Shown: positions 32,283 to 41,277, counted from the first letter of the stretch. The stretch is 42,614 bases of DNA from Comamonadaceae bacterium (GCA_030528485.1 JAUMYU010000013.1:1-42614); one strand, 5' to 3'. Program-made: numbers and translations. Notes: generated from the letters alone by a model not told the origin.

Positions 32283-33725
32283 ATGATGGCTTGGGCGGCA
32301 TTGTTACCCGTGCTGGTGGTGCTTGGGGGCTTGTTCCTGGGGATTTCATCGCTGCGCGCGGCCTGGATGGGCTTGGCATTGGCGCTGGGCCTGGCGGCAT
32401 GGGGCGGCTGGATGGGGGCCTATGCCTTGCCTGATGCGCCAGTGCTCCAAGCCGCCGCACTGCACTGGCTGCCCGTCGTGCTGGAGGTGGCTTGCATCAT
32501 CGGCGGCGGGCTGGCTTTAAGCCACTTGTTGCAGGCCAGCGGGGCGCAGGCAGCCTTGGCGGATTGGTTGCGCCAGCGCGCAGGCTCGGGCGTGGCGGCG
32601 GTGTTGCTGGTGGTGCACGGGGCCACGCCGTTTGCCGAATCGGTCACCGGCTTTGGCATTGGGGTGACGGTGGGCATTCCGCTGCTGTTGCATTTCGGGC
32701 TGTCGCCCGCACGGGCGGCGCTGGTGGGGTTGCTGGGCTTGTGCACCGTGCCTTGGGGATCGATGGGGCCGGGCACTTTGATTGCGGCGCGGATGGCGGG
32801 GGTGCCGGTGGATGCCTTGGGCGTGTCCTCGGCCTGGTTGAGTTTGCCCCCTTTCATGGTGGCGGGCTGGGTGGCGGCCTGGCTGGCGAGCGGGCCTGGG
32901 CAACGCTGGCAGGCGCTGGGCCTGGCCAGCGTTTCGGCCCAGGTTTTATGGCTGGCGGTGCTGCTGGCCAATAGCCTGGCGGGCACGCCGCCTGCGGGGG
33001 CTTTGGGCGCGTTGGCGGTGATGGGCTTTCACCTGGCCTTGCGCCCCGGGGCCTGGCCGGCCTTGCCGCCTTTGGCCAAACCGGCTTTGCAAGCGTATGC
33101 CATTGTGCTGGGCGGCTTGCTGCTGGCCCGCTATGGCTTGCATGTTGGGGGCTGGCGTGGCGGCGCAGGCGCGGTGCTGGCTTCGCCCGCCTGGTGGCTG
33201 TGGATGGCCATTGGTTTTGTGCTGTGGCGCACAGGCGGGCATGGCTGGCGGCAAACCGCGCGGGCGCGGCTGGCCCGCGCGGTGCAGGGCTGGGGCAATG
33301 TGGCCCTGGTGGCTGTGCTGTATATCGCGCTGGGGCTGGTGCTGTCGCTCTCGGGCATGGCGGCGCGGCTGGCGCAAGCGCTGGCATCGCTGGGCGGGGG
33401 TTATGCGCTGCTCGCGCCGTTTGTGGGCGCTTTGGGCGGTTTTGTCACAGGCTCGAACACTGGCGCCAATGCCATGCTGGCCGATACCCAGGCGCGCATG
33501 GCGTTGCAAATCGGCGCGCCGTTGCTGCCGTTCATGGCCACGCACAACGTCAGCGCGGCTTTGCTGTTGATGGCTTCGCCTGCCAAGGTGGAGATGGCGG
33601 TGCGGCTGTGCCCGCTGCAAGCGGCGCAGCAGCGGGCCTGGGTGCAGCGCATGGTGCTGCTGGCGGCGCTGCCTTCGGTGCTGGCGATGGCTGCGCACAA
33701 TGCGATGATGCTGTGGGGCGGGTAG
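32283..33725 (+). CDS. L-lactate permease (LctP) family transporter
   Basis: 480-aa inner-membrane protein with about 12-14 helices. The family signature is FAESVTGFGIGVTVGIPLLLHFG together with GLCTVPWGSMGPGTLIAARMAGV and, near the end, LGGFVTGSNTGANAMLADTQ. LctP members import L- or D-lactate or glycolate with protons. Shorter than classical LldP (about 550 aa), so a different small organic acid is possible. Start ATG 32283 has AGGGGA at 32271-32276 six bases upstream. Control by the divergent XRE-cupin protein is likely. Two tandem hairpin repeats follow the stop codon. Confidence 0.88.
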   Translation: MMAWAALLPVLVVLGGLFLGISSLRAAWMGLALALGLAAWGGWMGAYALPDAPVLQAAALHWLPVVLEVACIIGGGLALSHLLQASGAQAALADWLRQRAGSGVAAVLLVVHGATPFAESVTGFGIGVTVGIPLLLHFGLSPARAALVGLLGLCTVPWGSMGPGTLIAARMAGVPVDALGVSSAWLSLPPFMVAGWVAAWLASGPGQRWQALGLASVSAQVLWLAVLLANSLAGTPPAGALGALAVMGFHLALRPGAWPALPPLAKPALQAYAIVLGGLLLARYGLHVGGWRGGAGAVLASPAWWLWMAIGFVLWRTGGHGWRQTARARLARAVQGWGNVALVAVLYIALGLVLSLSGMAARLAQALASLGGGYALLAPFVGALGGFVTGSNTGANAMLADTQARMALQIGAPLLPFMATHNVSAALLLMASPAKVEMAVRLCPLQAAQQRAWVQRMVLLAALPSVLAMAAHNAMMLWGG

Positions 33726-33742
33726 GCAGGCGAACCTAATTT

Positions 33743-33815
33743 TATCAATCAAAGGAAATGACACATTATGCCCATCAAGCCATAACACGCCATTTTTCAA
33801 TCCTTTGAATTGCAA
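33743..33815. repeat. Dispersed AT-rich hairpin repeat, copy 6 (first of a tandem pair)
   Basis: Left arm CAATCAAAGGAAATG, core TTATGCCCATCAAGCCATAA, right arm CATTTTTCAATCCTTTGAATTG. One arm carries a four-base insertion relative to the other. It lies between the convergent permease and SBF transporter. Confidence 0.75.
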
Positions 33816-33830
33816 AACCCAGGCCGCAGG

Positions 33831-33907
33831 ATTATCCATCAAAAGAAAACCCCATCATTGCCCATCAAGCCAAAACGGGGCGATTTATTTTCTTTTTGAT
33901 ATGGAAT
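33831..33907. repeat. Dispersed AT-rich hairpin repeat, copy 7 (second of a tandem pair)
   Basis: Left arm ATCAAAAGAAAA with inner CCCC, core TTGCCCATCAAGCCAAAA, inner GGGG and right arm TTTTCTTTTTGAT. The outer pairing extends to GGATTATCC / GGAATATCC. The CCCC/GGGG step is absent from other copies but is complementary here, which supports a folded structure. Confidence 0.78.
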
Positions 33908-33919
33908 ATCCAATCCGGA

Positions 33920-34909
33920 TCATTCATCTTCCGGCCGCTGCGAAAAACGCTGCGCCAGCACGGCGCAGACCATGAGCTGGATTTGGTGAAAGATCATGAT
34001 GGGCAGCAACATCGCTCCCATCGAGCTGGCCGAGAACAAAACCTGGGCCATGGGCACGCCCGTTGCCAGGCTTTTTTTCGATCCGCCAAACAAAATGGTG
34101 ATGCGGTCGGCCAGGTCAAAGCCCAGCGCCCTGGCAACAAACCACACCAGCGCCAGCACGATGGCCAGCATGACGCAGCACAGCACCAGCAACGCCACCA
34201 GATTGACGGCTGGCACCTGCGTCCACAGGCCCTGGTTGACGGCCTGGCTGAAGGCGGTATAGACGACCAGCACGATGGAAGTCTGATCCACATTCTTCAG
34301 CCAACTGCGGTTGCGCGTGACCCAGGCGCCAATCCAGCGCCGGGCGATTTGCCCCGCCACGAAGGGGATCAGCAATTGCACCACGATTTTGCGAATCGCC
34401 TCCAGCGTGCCCCCGCCAGCGACCTGATCGCCGCCCGCGCCCAGCAGCCACAGCACCAGCAGCGGGGTGAGAAAAATCCCGATCAAACTCGAAGCCGCCG
34501 CACTGCAAATGGCCGCAGGGATATTGCCGCGCGCCAGCGAGGTGAACGCAATGGCCGATTGCACGGTCGCTGGCAGCGCGCACATATACAAAATGCCCAT
34601 GTACAGCGACGGCCCCACCAGCGGCTCGGCCAGCGGCTTGAGCAACAGGCCCAGCAGCGGAAACAGCACAAACGTGCACGCGAAAATCACCAAATGCAGC
34701 CGCCAATGCGTCATCCCCGCGATCACCTGCTGGCGCGACAATTTGGCCCCGTGCATGAAAAACAGCAAGGCGATGGCAGCGTGCGTCAGCCAGCGAAAGC
34801 CCTCCTCCGCGCGGCCTTGCGCCGGCAAAAGCGTGGCGAGCAACACCACGCCAATCAAAATCAGCGTGAACGGATCAAGCAAAGCCCGAAGGCGGCGTGC
34901 AGCAAACAT
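33920..34909 (-). CDS. Bile acid:sodium symporter (SBF/YfeH-like) family transporter
   Basis: 329-aa membrane protein with about nine to ten helices. HAAIALLFFMHGAKLSRQQV, LYMGILYMCALPATVQSAIAFTSLARGNIPAAICSA and FGGSKKSLATGVPMAQVLF are the signature blocks of the YfeH (DUF4137) branch of the SBF fold. The crossed-helix substrate/Na+ region is in the second block. Substrate is unknown; bacterial members carry diverse organic anions and are not dedicated to bile acids. Start ATG 34909. It diverges from holC, with 106 bases between. Confidence 0.88.
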   Translation of the reverse strand: MFAARRLRALLDPFTLILIGVVLLATLLPAQGRAEEGFRWLTHAAIALLFFMHGAKLSRQQVIAGMTHWRLHLVIFACTFVLFPLLGLLLKPLAEPLVGPSLYMGILYMCALPATVQSAIAFTSLARGNIPAAICSAAASSLIGIFLTPLLVLWLLGAGGDQVAGGGTLEAIRKIVVQLLIPFVAGQIARRWIGAWVTRNRSWLKNVDQTSIVLVVYTAFSQAVNQGLWTQVPAVNLVALLVLCCVMLAIVLALVWFVARALGFDLADRITILFGGSKKSLATGVPMAQVLFSASSMGAMLLPIMIFHQIQLMVCAVLAQRFSQRPEDE

Positions 34910-35015
34910 GGAAGAACCTGGTCACAAAACCCCGCATTTTCCCTTTTTTTGCCCGCAACACCGCAAAGCCGTCCAGGACGCCAATGCAGCCGCGCTGACC
35001 GATAATCGCCCCCTT

Positions 35016-35468
35016 ATGACGGACGTGCATTTCTACTTCAACGTACCTGACAAGCTCTCCTTCGCCTGCCGCCTGGCGCGCAAAGCCTTGATGCAAGCGC
35101 GCCCCATCTTGCTGACAGCGCCTGACCCCACATTGCAAACGCTTGACGACATGCTCTGGCACATGAATGCCAGCGACTTTGTCGCCCACAACTGGCTGCC
35201 AGCGCCCGCCAACGCCCAGCTCCCCCAGGCGCCATCGCCTATCTGGCTGTGCGCGAATATGGAAGCCGAACCGCCCGAGCACCCCAACACTTTGCTCACC
35301 CTGTGGGACGAAGTGCAGCCCGCCTTCAGCCGTTTCGAACACGTCTATGAACTCGTGCTGCGCCACGACGAGGCCGACCGCCAGCGCGCACGCGCGCGCT
35401 GGCGCTATTACCAGCAGCGCGGCTATGCCTTGCACGGGCATGATTTGGAGGCCACCCCCCATGGATGA
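35016..35468 (+). CDS. holC: DNA polymerase III subunit chi
   Basis: 150-aa chi subunit of the clamp-loader complex. It binds psi and the C-terminus of SSB and so connects the polymerase to single-stranded DNA. Family marks: VHFYFNVPDKLSFACRLARKAL at the N-terminus, DDMLWHMNASDFVAHNW (the usual LW.....FiPH) and ERYEL-like FEHVYELVLRHDEADRQRARARWRYYQQRGY at the C-terminus. Start ATG 35016. It overlaps the following hypothetical gene by eight bases. pepA, usually upstream of holC, is absent. Confidence 0.93.
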   Translation: MTDVHFYFNVPDKLSFACRLARKALMQARPILLTAPDPTLQTLDDMLWHMNASDFVAHNWLPAPANAQLPQAPSPIWLCANMEAEPPEHPNTLLTLWDEVQPAFSRFEHVYELVLRHDEADRQRARARWRYYQQRGYALHGHDLEATPHG

Positions 35469-36156
35469 ATCCAGCAAGCGCGCAGATGGCCAGGCCGCCG
35501 CGCCCGCCGTGCGCTTTGTGCCCACGCTGACGGAAGTGGTCGAAGGCATGGGCAAAGAGCCAGCCGACGCGCCCTCTTTCGCATCCGCCCCCGACGCCCT
35601 GCAAGCGCCGCAAATCGGCCGCTTGCTGCGCCGCCCCGACGTCCCCGAGCAGCCAGAAGCCCCGCAGCCGCCCTGCATCCCCACCCTCAATGCGGTGGTG
35701 ACCGATGAGCCCATACCGCCGCCAGCTCCCGCACAATCAGCCCCCGTACAACCAGCGCCCCTTGCTATGGATTGGGACAAGCTGGATCTGGGCGACTGGA
35801 TCAGCCATGCCGATCAAGCCCCCCCCTCGCCCTCCCCGAGCAAGGCCAACACTGCGCCCCCAACGGCCCAGCCCCAGAGCGCCGTGGCCCCAGCCGCTTA
35901 CGCCACCGCCCACATCCGCGCGCTTTTTCCGCCCGATTTCGAGGAGCAATTGGTGCATCGCGTCGTCCAGCGCGTTGACAGCCTCATGGCTGCGCGCATC
36001 GGTGAAGTCATTGCCACCGTCGTCGAGAGCCAAACGCGCGCCCTGCTGCCCACCATCCGCAAAGAGCTGGAATTTGCCATCCGCAAAAGCGTTTACGAAG
36101 CCATGGCCGATGAGTTGAACGACATCGCCGACCAAACGCCAGATGCTCCACTCTGA
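35461..36156 (+). CDS. Hypothetical Pro-rich protein linked to holC (DUF2486-like)
   Basis: 231 aa, acidic and rich in Pro and Ala for the first two thirds (FVPTLTEVVEG near residue 19, IPTLNAVV near 78, with PAPAQ repeats). The C-terminal third is a predicted amphipathic helix bundle: FEEQLVHRVVQRVDSLMAARIGE and then IRKELEFAIRKSVYEAMADE. The repeated PTLxxVV motif and the position directly after holC recall the DUF2486 proteins of Burkholderiales; that assignment is from memory and moderate. No signal peptide or membrane segment is seen. Function unknown; the gene overlap suggests translation coupled to holC. Confidence 0.7.
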   Translation: MDESSKRADGQAAAPAVRFVPTLTEVVEGMGKEPADAPSFASAPDALQAPQIGRLLRRPDVPEQPEAPQPPCIPTLNAVVTDEPIPPPAPAQSAPVQPAPLAMDWDKLDLGDWISHADQAPPSPSPSKANTAPPTAQPQSAVAPAAYATAHIRALFPPDFEEQLVHRVVQRVDSLMAARIGEVIATVVESQTRALLPTIRKELEFAIRKSVYEAMADELNDIADQTPDAPL

Positions 36157-36254
36157 AGCGCCGCCGGCGCGCCCAGACTGCCCCTGAGCGCCCCTGACCG
36201 CCCTAACCCAACCCCATCGCCCCCGACTGCAACCGATTTCCCCCACCCGCTTGC

Positions 36255-36734
36255 ATGAAACCCGCCCCTCACACCTGCCCACCGCACTCCTGCGACCCTA
36301 TGGCGCACCCAGCCAGCCCCGAAGCGCGCCCAAGAGAGCGTTCCACCCGCCAGCGCGCCGCCATCCGCGCCGCCATGACCGCCGAAGGGCGCCCGCTCTC
36401 CCCGCCGGAAATACTGCAAGCGGCCCAGAAAATCGTCCCCCGCCTGGGCATTGCCACCGTCTATCGCAACATCAAAACCATGGTGGAGGCCGGAGAACTC
36501 AGCCTCGTTCCCCTGCCAGGCGACAGGCTGTACTACGAACTTTCCTGCAAAGGCCATGAGCACCACCACCATTTCTGCTGTGAAAACTGCGGCAAGGTGT
36601 TCGACGTCGGCGGCTGCCACGAAACCTTCGCCGCCCTGCTGCCCCAGGGCTTCGTGCTCAAAGCCCATGAATTGACGCTGTATGGCACATGCGAACACTG
36701 CGCCAATACAGCCGCAGCAACGCCCGCGCCCTGA
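36255..36734 (+). CDS. Fur-family metal- or peroxide-responsive regulator
   Basis: 159 aa (144 if ATG 36300 is used). Winged helix with STRQRAAIRAAM, LSPPEILQAAQKIVPRLGIATVYRNIKTMVEAGEL. The dimer/metal domain has YYELSCKGHEHHHHFCCENCGKVFDV and a C-terminal CEHC. The two CxxC pairs are the structural zinc site, and the HxHHHH run is the sensing-metal region. The sequence does not decide between PerR, Zur and Fur; the His-rich stretch and the CxxC/CxxC set fit PerR or Zur better than classical Fur. It stands alone between the hypothetical gene and pldA. Confidence 0.88.
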   Translation: MKPAPHTCPPHSCDPMAHPASPEARPRERSTRQRAAIRAAMTAEGRPLSPPEILQAAQKIVPRLGIATVYRNIKTMVEAGELSLVPLPGDRLYYELSCKGHEHHHHFCCENCGKVFDVGGCHETFAALLPQGFVLKAHELTLYGTCEHCANTAAATPAP

Positions 36735-36781
36735 ATGCATAGCCGCCTGCACGCGCGCCGCCCAGTCTTCAAATTTCAAAA

Positions 36782-38065
36782 ATGAAAACACCTTTTGACT
36801 TGAAAAAAAAACCGACCGCACAACCCGCCTCGCCTCGTCTGCACCGCTCCCTCGCGCTGCCTTTCGCGCTCAGCCTGGGCCTGTTCACCCTGCCCGCGCT
36901 GGCCGCCGCCCCAACCAGCAACCCAACGCCCGCCCTCCCCGGCGCTGCGGGCTGGCAAGCCTGCGCCGCCCTGCCGGACGACACCCAGCGCCTGGCCTGT
37001 TACGACCGCTGGGCCAGCGGCCAGCGGCCCGAATCGGCCCCCGCTGCGCCCGTGGCTGCCACAGCCACCGCGCAGGCCAGCCCTAACCCGCAAGGCGCGC
37101 CCCTTCATGCCGATAGCGCCGAAAACACCCCAATCGCCCCCCACACCGCCGCCGGGGCAGACAGCAGCGCCCCCTCGCCCGCCCAGCTCATCATTGCCAG
37201 CAACGACGGCTGCCGCAATCCCGCCTTCGACCGCACCTCGCGCTTTTGGGAGCTGAACACCGATACCGATTGCGGCAACTTCCGCTTTCGCGGCTACCGC
37301 CCCCTGACCATCGGCGCAGCCTGGAGCAACCGCATCAACCGCCAGCCCCTCAGCCCCTCGCACGGCCTGGCCGAGTGGCGCGACTACCAGCGCCACGAAC
37401 TGCGCCTGCAACTGTCGGTGCGCACCAAGCTCGCCAGCGGCCTGCTCACCTTTGGCCACCCCAGCAAGCGCGACTCGCTCTGGTTTGGCTACACCCTGGG
37501 CGCAAGCTGGCAAGCCTTCAACGGCGATCTCTCGCGCCCCTTTCGCAACACCGACCACGAACCAGAGCTGATCTACGTCTATCCGCTCGAATGGTCGCTG
37601 CCCGGCGGCGTGCGCCTGCGCTATGCGGGCCTGGGCATCAACCACCAATCCAACGGCCAAAGCATCCCCCTCTCGCGCAGTTGGAACCGCTACTACGCCA
37701 TGCTCGGCGCCGACCTCACCCCCCACTGGACGGTGCAAGCGCGCTTCTGGAAGCGCCAGCGCGAGAAAAACATCAAAGACGACAACCCCGGGATCAGCGA
37801 CACCATCGGCCGCGCCGAACTCATCAGCCTCTGGGATCTCAACAGCCGCAACAGCCTGCAACTGACGCTGCGCCACGCCATGCGCGACAAAGCCCGCGGC
37901 TCGGCCAGACTCGAATGGAGCCACGCCCTGGGCCAAGGCTTCGCGGGCGGCAAAAGCAACCTGCGCCTGGTCACCGGCCTGTTCCACGGCTATGGCGACA
38001 GCCTGATCGACTACAACAACCGCCGCACCGTTTTCTCCGTCGGGCTAAGCCTGCTCGATTTTTAA
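36782..38065 (+). CDS. pldA: Outer-membrane phospholipase A1 (OMPLA)
   Basis: 427-aa beta-barrel lipase of the outer membrane that hydrolyses misplaced phospholipids on dimerisation. The active site is exact: NHQSNG gives His288 and Ser290, and Asn302 (RSWNR) keeps the 14-residue spacing of E. coli His142/Ser144/Asn156. The C-terminus ends in Phe (LSLLDF), as needed for BAM insertion. The N-terminus is Lys-rich, then a signal peptide ending in LPALAAAP. A 60-90 residue Ala/Pro-rich region before the barrel contains CAALPDDTQRLACYD, a small Cys-pair motif common in betaproteobacterial secreted proteins. Confidence 0.92.
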   Translation: MKTPFDLKKKPTAQPASPRLHRSLALPFALSLGLFTLPALAAAPTSNPTPALPGAAGWQACAALPDDTQRLACYDRWASGQRPESAPAAPVAATATAQASPNPQGAPLHADSAENTPIAPHTAAGADSSAPSPAQLIIASNDGCRNPAFDRTSRFWELNTDTDCGNFRFRGYRPLTIGAAWSNRINRQPLSPSHGLAEWRDYQRHELRLQLSVRTKLASGLLTFGHPSKRDSLWFGYTLGASWQAFNGDLSRPFRNTDHEPELIYVYPLEWSLPGGVRLRYAGLGINHQSNGQSIPLSRSWNRYYAMLGADLTPHWTVQARFWKRQREKNIKDDNPGISDTIGRAELISLWDLNSRNSLQLTLRHAMRDKARGSARLEWSHALGQGFAGGKSNLRLVTGLFHGYGDSLIDYNNRRTVFSVGLSLLDF

Positions 38066-38066
38066 C

Positions 38067-38143
38067 GTATCCTATCAAAGGAAAATTCGCTTTATACCCA
38101 TCATGCCGAAACAGGCATGTTTATTTTCCTTTTGATTTGTAAA
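38067..38143. repeat. Dispersed AT-rich hairpin repeat, copy 8
   Basis: The cleanest copy: ATCAAAGGAAAAT (38074-38086) pairs with ATTTTCCTTTTGAT (38123-38136) with one extra base. The core ATCATGCCGAAACAGGCATG contains its own hairpin CATGCC/GGCATG (38102-38107 and 38114-38119). It lies between pldA and hemW and ends 22 bases before the hemW start. Confidence 0.82.
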
Positions 38144-38165
38144 AAATAAACACCAAAACTGCCGC

Positions 38166-39440
38166 ATGCCCCTTCCCAGCATCGTTGGCGCCGAGTCGGC
38201 GGCATCCGGCCAGCGCCCCGCCGACATCCAGCATTACCTGCGCCCCGGCATCTTGCAACTGCATGAGCTGCCGCCGCTGGCGCTCTACATCCACCTGCCC
38301 TGGTGCGTGCGCAAATGCCCCTATTGCGACTTCAACTCCCACGCCAGCCCTCGGGCACAAACGCCGGCGTCGGCCCTTGATCCCGCCCTCATCGGGCGTT
38401 ACCTCCAGGCGCTCGAAGCCGATCTGGACGCCGCCCTGCCCCTCATCTGGGGCCGCCAGGTCATCAGCATCTTCATCGGCGGCGGCACCCCCAGCCTCTT
38501 TTCCGCCCAGCACATCGACAGCCTGCTCGCCAGCGTGCGTGCGCGCCTGCGGCTGCTGCCCGGCTGCGAAATCACCCTGGAAGCCAACCCCGGCACCTTC
38601 GAGAAAGACCGCTTCGCCGCCTACCGCGCCGCCGGCGTCACGCGCCTGTCCATCGGCGTGCAAAGCTTTGACAATGCCCTGCTGCAACGCCTGGGCCGCA
38701 TCCACAACCGCGCCCAGGCCCTCGCCGCCGTGGAAGAAGCCCGCGACGCCTTCGAGACCTTCAACCTCGACCTCATGTACGCCCTGCCCGGCCAGGACAT
38801 GGCCGCTTTTGCCCAGGACCTGCACACCGCCCTGGCCCTGCAACCGCCGCACCTCTCCGTCTATCACCTCACCATCGAGCCCAACACCTACTTCGCCAAA
38901 TACCCGCCCCCCGCCCTGCCCGATGACGACCTGGCCTACGACATGCTCGACGCCATCACCGCCGCCACCGCCGCAGCAGGGCTGGATCGCTACGAAGTCT
39001 CCGCCTACGCCCGAGGCGGCCACACCTGCCAGCACAACCTCAACTACTGGCAGTTTGGCGACTACCTGGGCATCGGCGCCGGCGCGCACAGCAAACTCAG
39101 CTTCGCCCATCGCATCGTGCGCCAGGTGCGCCTGCGCGATCCGCTGCGTTACACCGCCGCCGCCCTGCAAGGCGCGCCCATCGCGCAAGAGAGCGACATC
39201 CCCCGCCGCGAACTGCCCTTTGAATACATGCTGTGCGCCCTGCGCCTGCGCCAGGGCTTTGCACTGCAAGACTTCCACGCCCGCACCGGCCTGCCCCTCT
39301 CCAGCGTGCAAGCGCCCATCGAGCAAGCCATCGCCCGCGGCCTGCTCGAGCAACCCCACCCCGGCCACATCCGCCCCACCGCGCGCGGTTTTGATTTCCT
39401 CAGCGATTTGCAGCAATCGTTTTTGCCGGAAGAAACATGA
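38166..39440 (+). CDS. hemW: Radical SAM heme chaperone HemW
   Basis: 424-aa radical SAM protein, formerly called HemN-like; it binds heme and delivers it to membrane enzymes rather than acting as a coproporphyrinogen dehydrogenase. CVRKCPYCDFNSH (near residue 46-58) is the 4Fe-4S/SAM motif CxxxCxxC. Next come FIGGGTPSL, EANPGT, RLSIGVQSF and LDLMYALPGQ. The later YEVSAYARGGHTCQHNLNYW and YLGIGAGAHSK contain the HNxxYW segment of the HemW branch. Start ATG 38166. The usual neighbours rdgB and rph are missing; here it is preceded by a hairpin repeat. Confidence 0.93.
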   Translation: MPLPSIVGAESAASGQRPADIQHYLRPGILQLHELPPLALYIHLPWCVRKCPYCDFNSHASPRAQTPASALDPALIGRYLQALEADLDAALPLIWGRQVISIFIGGGTPSLFSAQHIDSLLASVRARLRLLPGCEITLEANPGTFEKDRFAAYRAAGVTRLSIGVQSFDNALLQRLGRIHNRAQALAAVEEARDAFETFNLDLMYALPGQDMAAFAQDLHTALALQPPHLSVYHLTIEPNTYFAKYPPPALPDDDLAYDMLDAITAATAAAGLDRYEVSAYARGGHTCQHNLNYWQFGDYLGIGAGAHSKLSFAHRIVRQVRLRDPLRYTAAALQGAPIAQESDIPRRELPFEYMLCALRLRQGFALQDFHARTGLPLSSVQAPIEQAIARGLLEQPHPGHIRPTARGFDFLSDLQQSFLPEET

Positions 39441-39496
39441 GCTGCAAAACCGCGCAGCCCGCGTGAAAATCAGGCACTCCATATTTCCCCGAAAAT

Positions 39497-40372
39497 ATGC
39501 GCAATATTCCCCCCATTCACCTGATCGTGGCATTCGATGCCGTCGCACGGCTGCAAAGTTTCACCGCTGCCAGTCAGGAACTGCACCTTTCCAACAGCGC
39601 CATCAGCCACAGAATCCGGGAACTTGAGCAAATCCTGAAAACCACGCTTTTCCATCGCACCACCCGCAGCGTCACCCTCAGCCCCGAAGGCGCTTATTTG
39701 CACCATCAAGTGCGCGCATCGCTGGCCAGCCTCGAAACCGCCTTCAGCAACCTGACGCTGGAGCGCGATGTGGTGCGCATCAGCGCGCTCCCGTCTTTTG
39801 CAAGGTTTCGTTTACTCCCCGCATTAACGGATTTTCATAAAACCCACCGCCGCATCTCCATCACCCTGCATCCAAGCACCCAAATCGCCAATATCGACCA
39901 AGGCGAGGCCGATATTGCCATCCGGTTTTCCAGCAAAACCCCGCAAGCGCATTATTGCGAGCTATTGCTCAAAGACGAGTGGTTTCCCGTTGCCGCCCCA
40001 CGATACCTCCAGCAACTCGGCCACGGCAGTCTCAGCGAGCTTTTCGAACGTGCAGACCTGCTGACGCACAGCCGCCAACCCTGGCAACCCTGGATGCAGG
40101 CCGCTGGCATCCCTGTTTCTGCCCTCCAGCGCAATATCACCTATTCCGATACCGGATTTTTGCTCGATGCAGCCCTGAATCTGCAAGGCATTGCGCTCGG
40201 CAGGCGCTCACTCGTCCAGCGCCTGCTTCAAGACGGCAGCCTGGTTCGCATTTCCGACGTGGCCATTCCCTCCGCGCAATCCTATTTTCTGCTCGCATCG
40301 GAGCGCGCCATGTTGTCGCGTTATGGGGAAACTGTCATCCAATGGATTCGCTCCATTGCTGCCAGCGGATAA
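39497..40372 (+). CDS. LysR-family regulator (GcvA-like)
   Basis: 291 aa. The N-terminal winged helix is at about 5-65 (FDAVARLQSFTAASQELHLSNSAISHRI, then LFHRTTRSVTLSPEG). The effector domain follows with ISALPSFARFRLLP and DIAIRFSSK, in the style of GcvA/AmpR-type regulators. The gene is clearly poorer in G and C than its neighbours: 39781-39840 has 29 G/C of 60 by hand count. That suggests transfer. It ends one base before the convergent exporter pseudogene, so the two probably arrived together. It may once have controlled that exporter. Confidence 0.9.
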   Translation: MRNIPPIHLIVAFDAVARLQSFTAASQELHLSNSAISHRIRELEQILKTTLFHRTTRSVTLSPEGAYLHHQVRASLASLETAFSNLTLERDVVRISALPSFARFRLLPALTDFHKTHRRISITLHPSTQIANIDQGEADIAIRFSSKTPQAHYCELLLKDEWFPVAAPRYLQQLGHGSLSELFERADLLTHSRQPWQPWMQAAGIPVSALQRNITYSDTGFLLDAALNLQGIALGRRSLVQRLLQDGSLVRISDVAIPSAQSYFLLASERAMLSRYGETVIQWIRSIAASG

Positions 40373-40373
40373 A

Positions 40374-41277
40374 TCAGCGCAAAACGGTTAATGCAATGCC
40401 CAGCAAAACACCCAAAATCGCCACCACTTTCTGGGGAATGTGAAGCTCCCGAAAGAAAATGGCCGAAAGCAGGAAAACCATCACCAGATTCGTGCGGCGC
40501 AAAACCGAGATGACGGAAATCATTGCCCCATCCTGACGCACGGCTGCCAGGTAAATATATTCAGCCAGCACATAAGCAAAGGCTATTGCGGGGATCGCCC
40601 AATTCCGGCGCAAAAGGCTGGATACCTCCACCTCTCTGAAAATCCAGGGCAGCAACAACAAAGCCAACCCGCCGCGCTGAAGCGCCGAATACGCCTGCAC
40701 AGCCGCCAAATCCAGATGCAAAGTCGAGAGAATGTATTTGTCGTACAAGGCACATCAAGGTGGCTGCCAGCATGCACAAAACCCACACATTGCGCCCGAA
40801 GGAAATCCCTTCCTTTTTCCCTATGAGGGAAAAAAGGTAATAAGAAGCCATCGCCACGGCAAGCCCCAGCCACTGCGTCCAACTCAAAACCTCTGACAAA
40901 AACAGCATGGCGCCCAAAGCCGTCCATAACGGGCCGCTGGCCCTGACTCCCGCCGAAATGGAAAGGGGCAAGAACTTGACCGAATAATAAGAAAGCACCC
41001 AGGTCGCCACCATCAGAATGGATTTTGGCAATACGGCCATCTGCTGTGCCACCGTCAACTCCTGTGGTGACAAATGAAATGCCTGCAAAGCATCTTGGTA
41101 TGCGGGCGGGATAATAAAAAACGGCAACCACATCAGCCCCCCGAGCAGGGAGCACCAGAAAACAACCTCCAGAACGCCTTTTTCCTTCAAGGCAATCTTC
41201 GTCAAAAAATCATAAGCGCCCAGAATAATACCCGCCAGCAAACCCAGAGAAACCCACCCCATGCCTGAATCCATCAT
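40374..41277 (-). pseudogene. EamA/DMT-superfamily exporter, frameshifted
   Basis: Two open frames on the - strand together make one ten-helix DMT transporter. Frame A (from ATG 41277 or 41262) gives GWVSLGLLAGIILGAYDFLTK through SYYLFSLIGKKEG and WVLCMLAATLMC. Frame B takes over with LYDKYILSTL and runs to the stop at 40374 with LGVLLGIALTVLR. The switch lies at about 40747-40753, where two bases appear to be missing (or one gained) in TGCCTTGTAC; restoring GC gives the continuous CALYDKYIL. It is a real frameshift, a sequencing error, or less likely a recoding site. Function if intact would be export of an amino acid, drug or metabolite. Lower GC than the core genes. Confidence 0.8.

Noticed and set aside
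33743-33907. CRISPR array from the two adjacent repeats
   Set aside because: Only two non-identical palindromic copies, no regular spacers and no cas genes.
40740-40760. Programmed frameshift in the DMT exporter
   Set aside because: No slippery heptamer or downstream structure is visible; loss of a GC pair is the simpler explanation.
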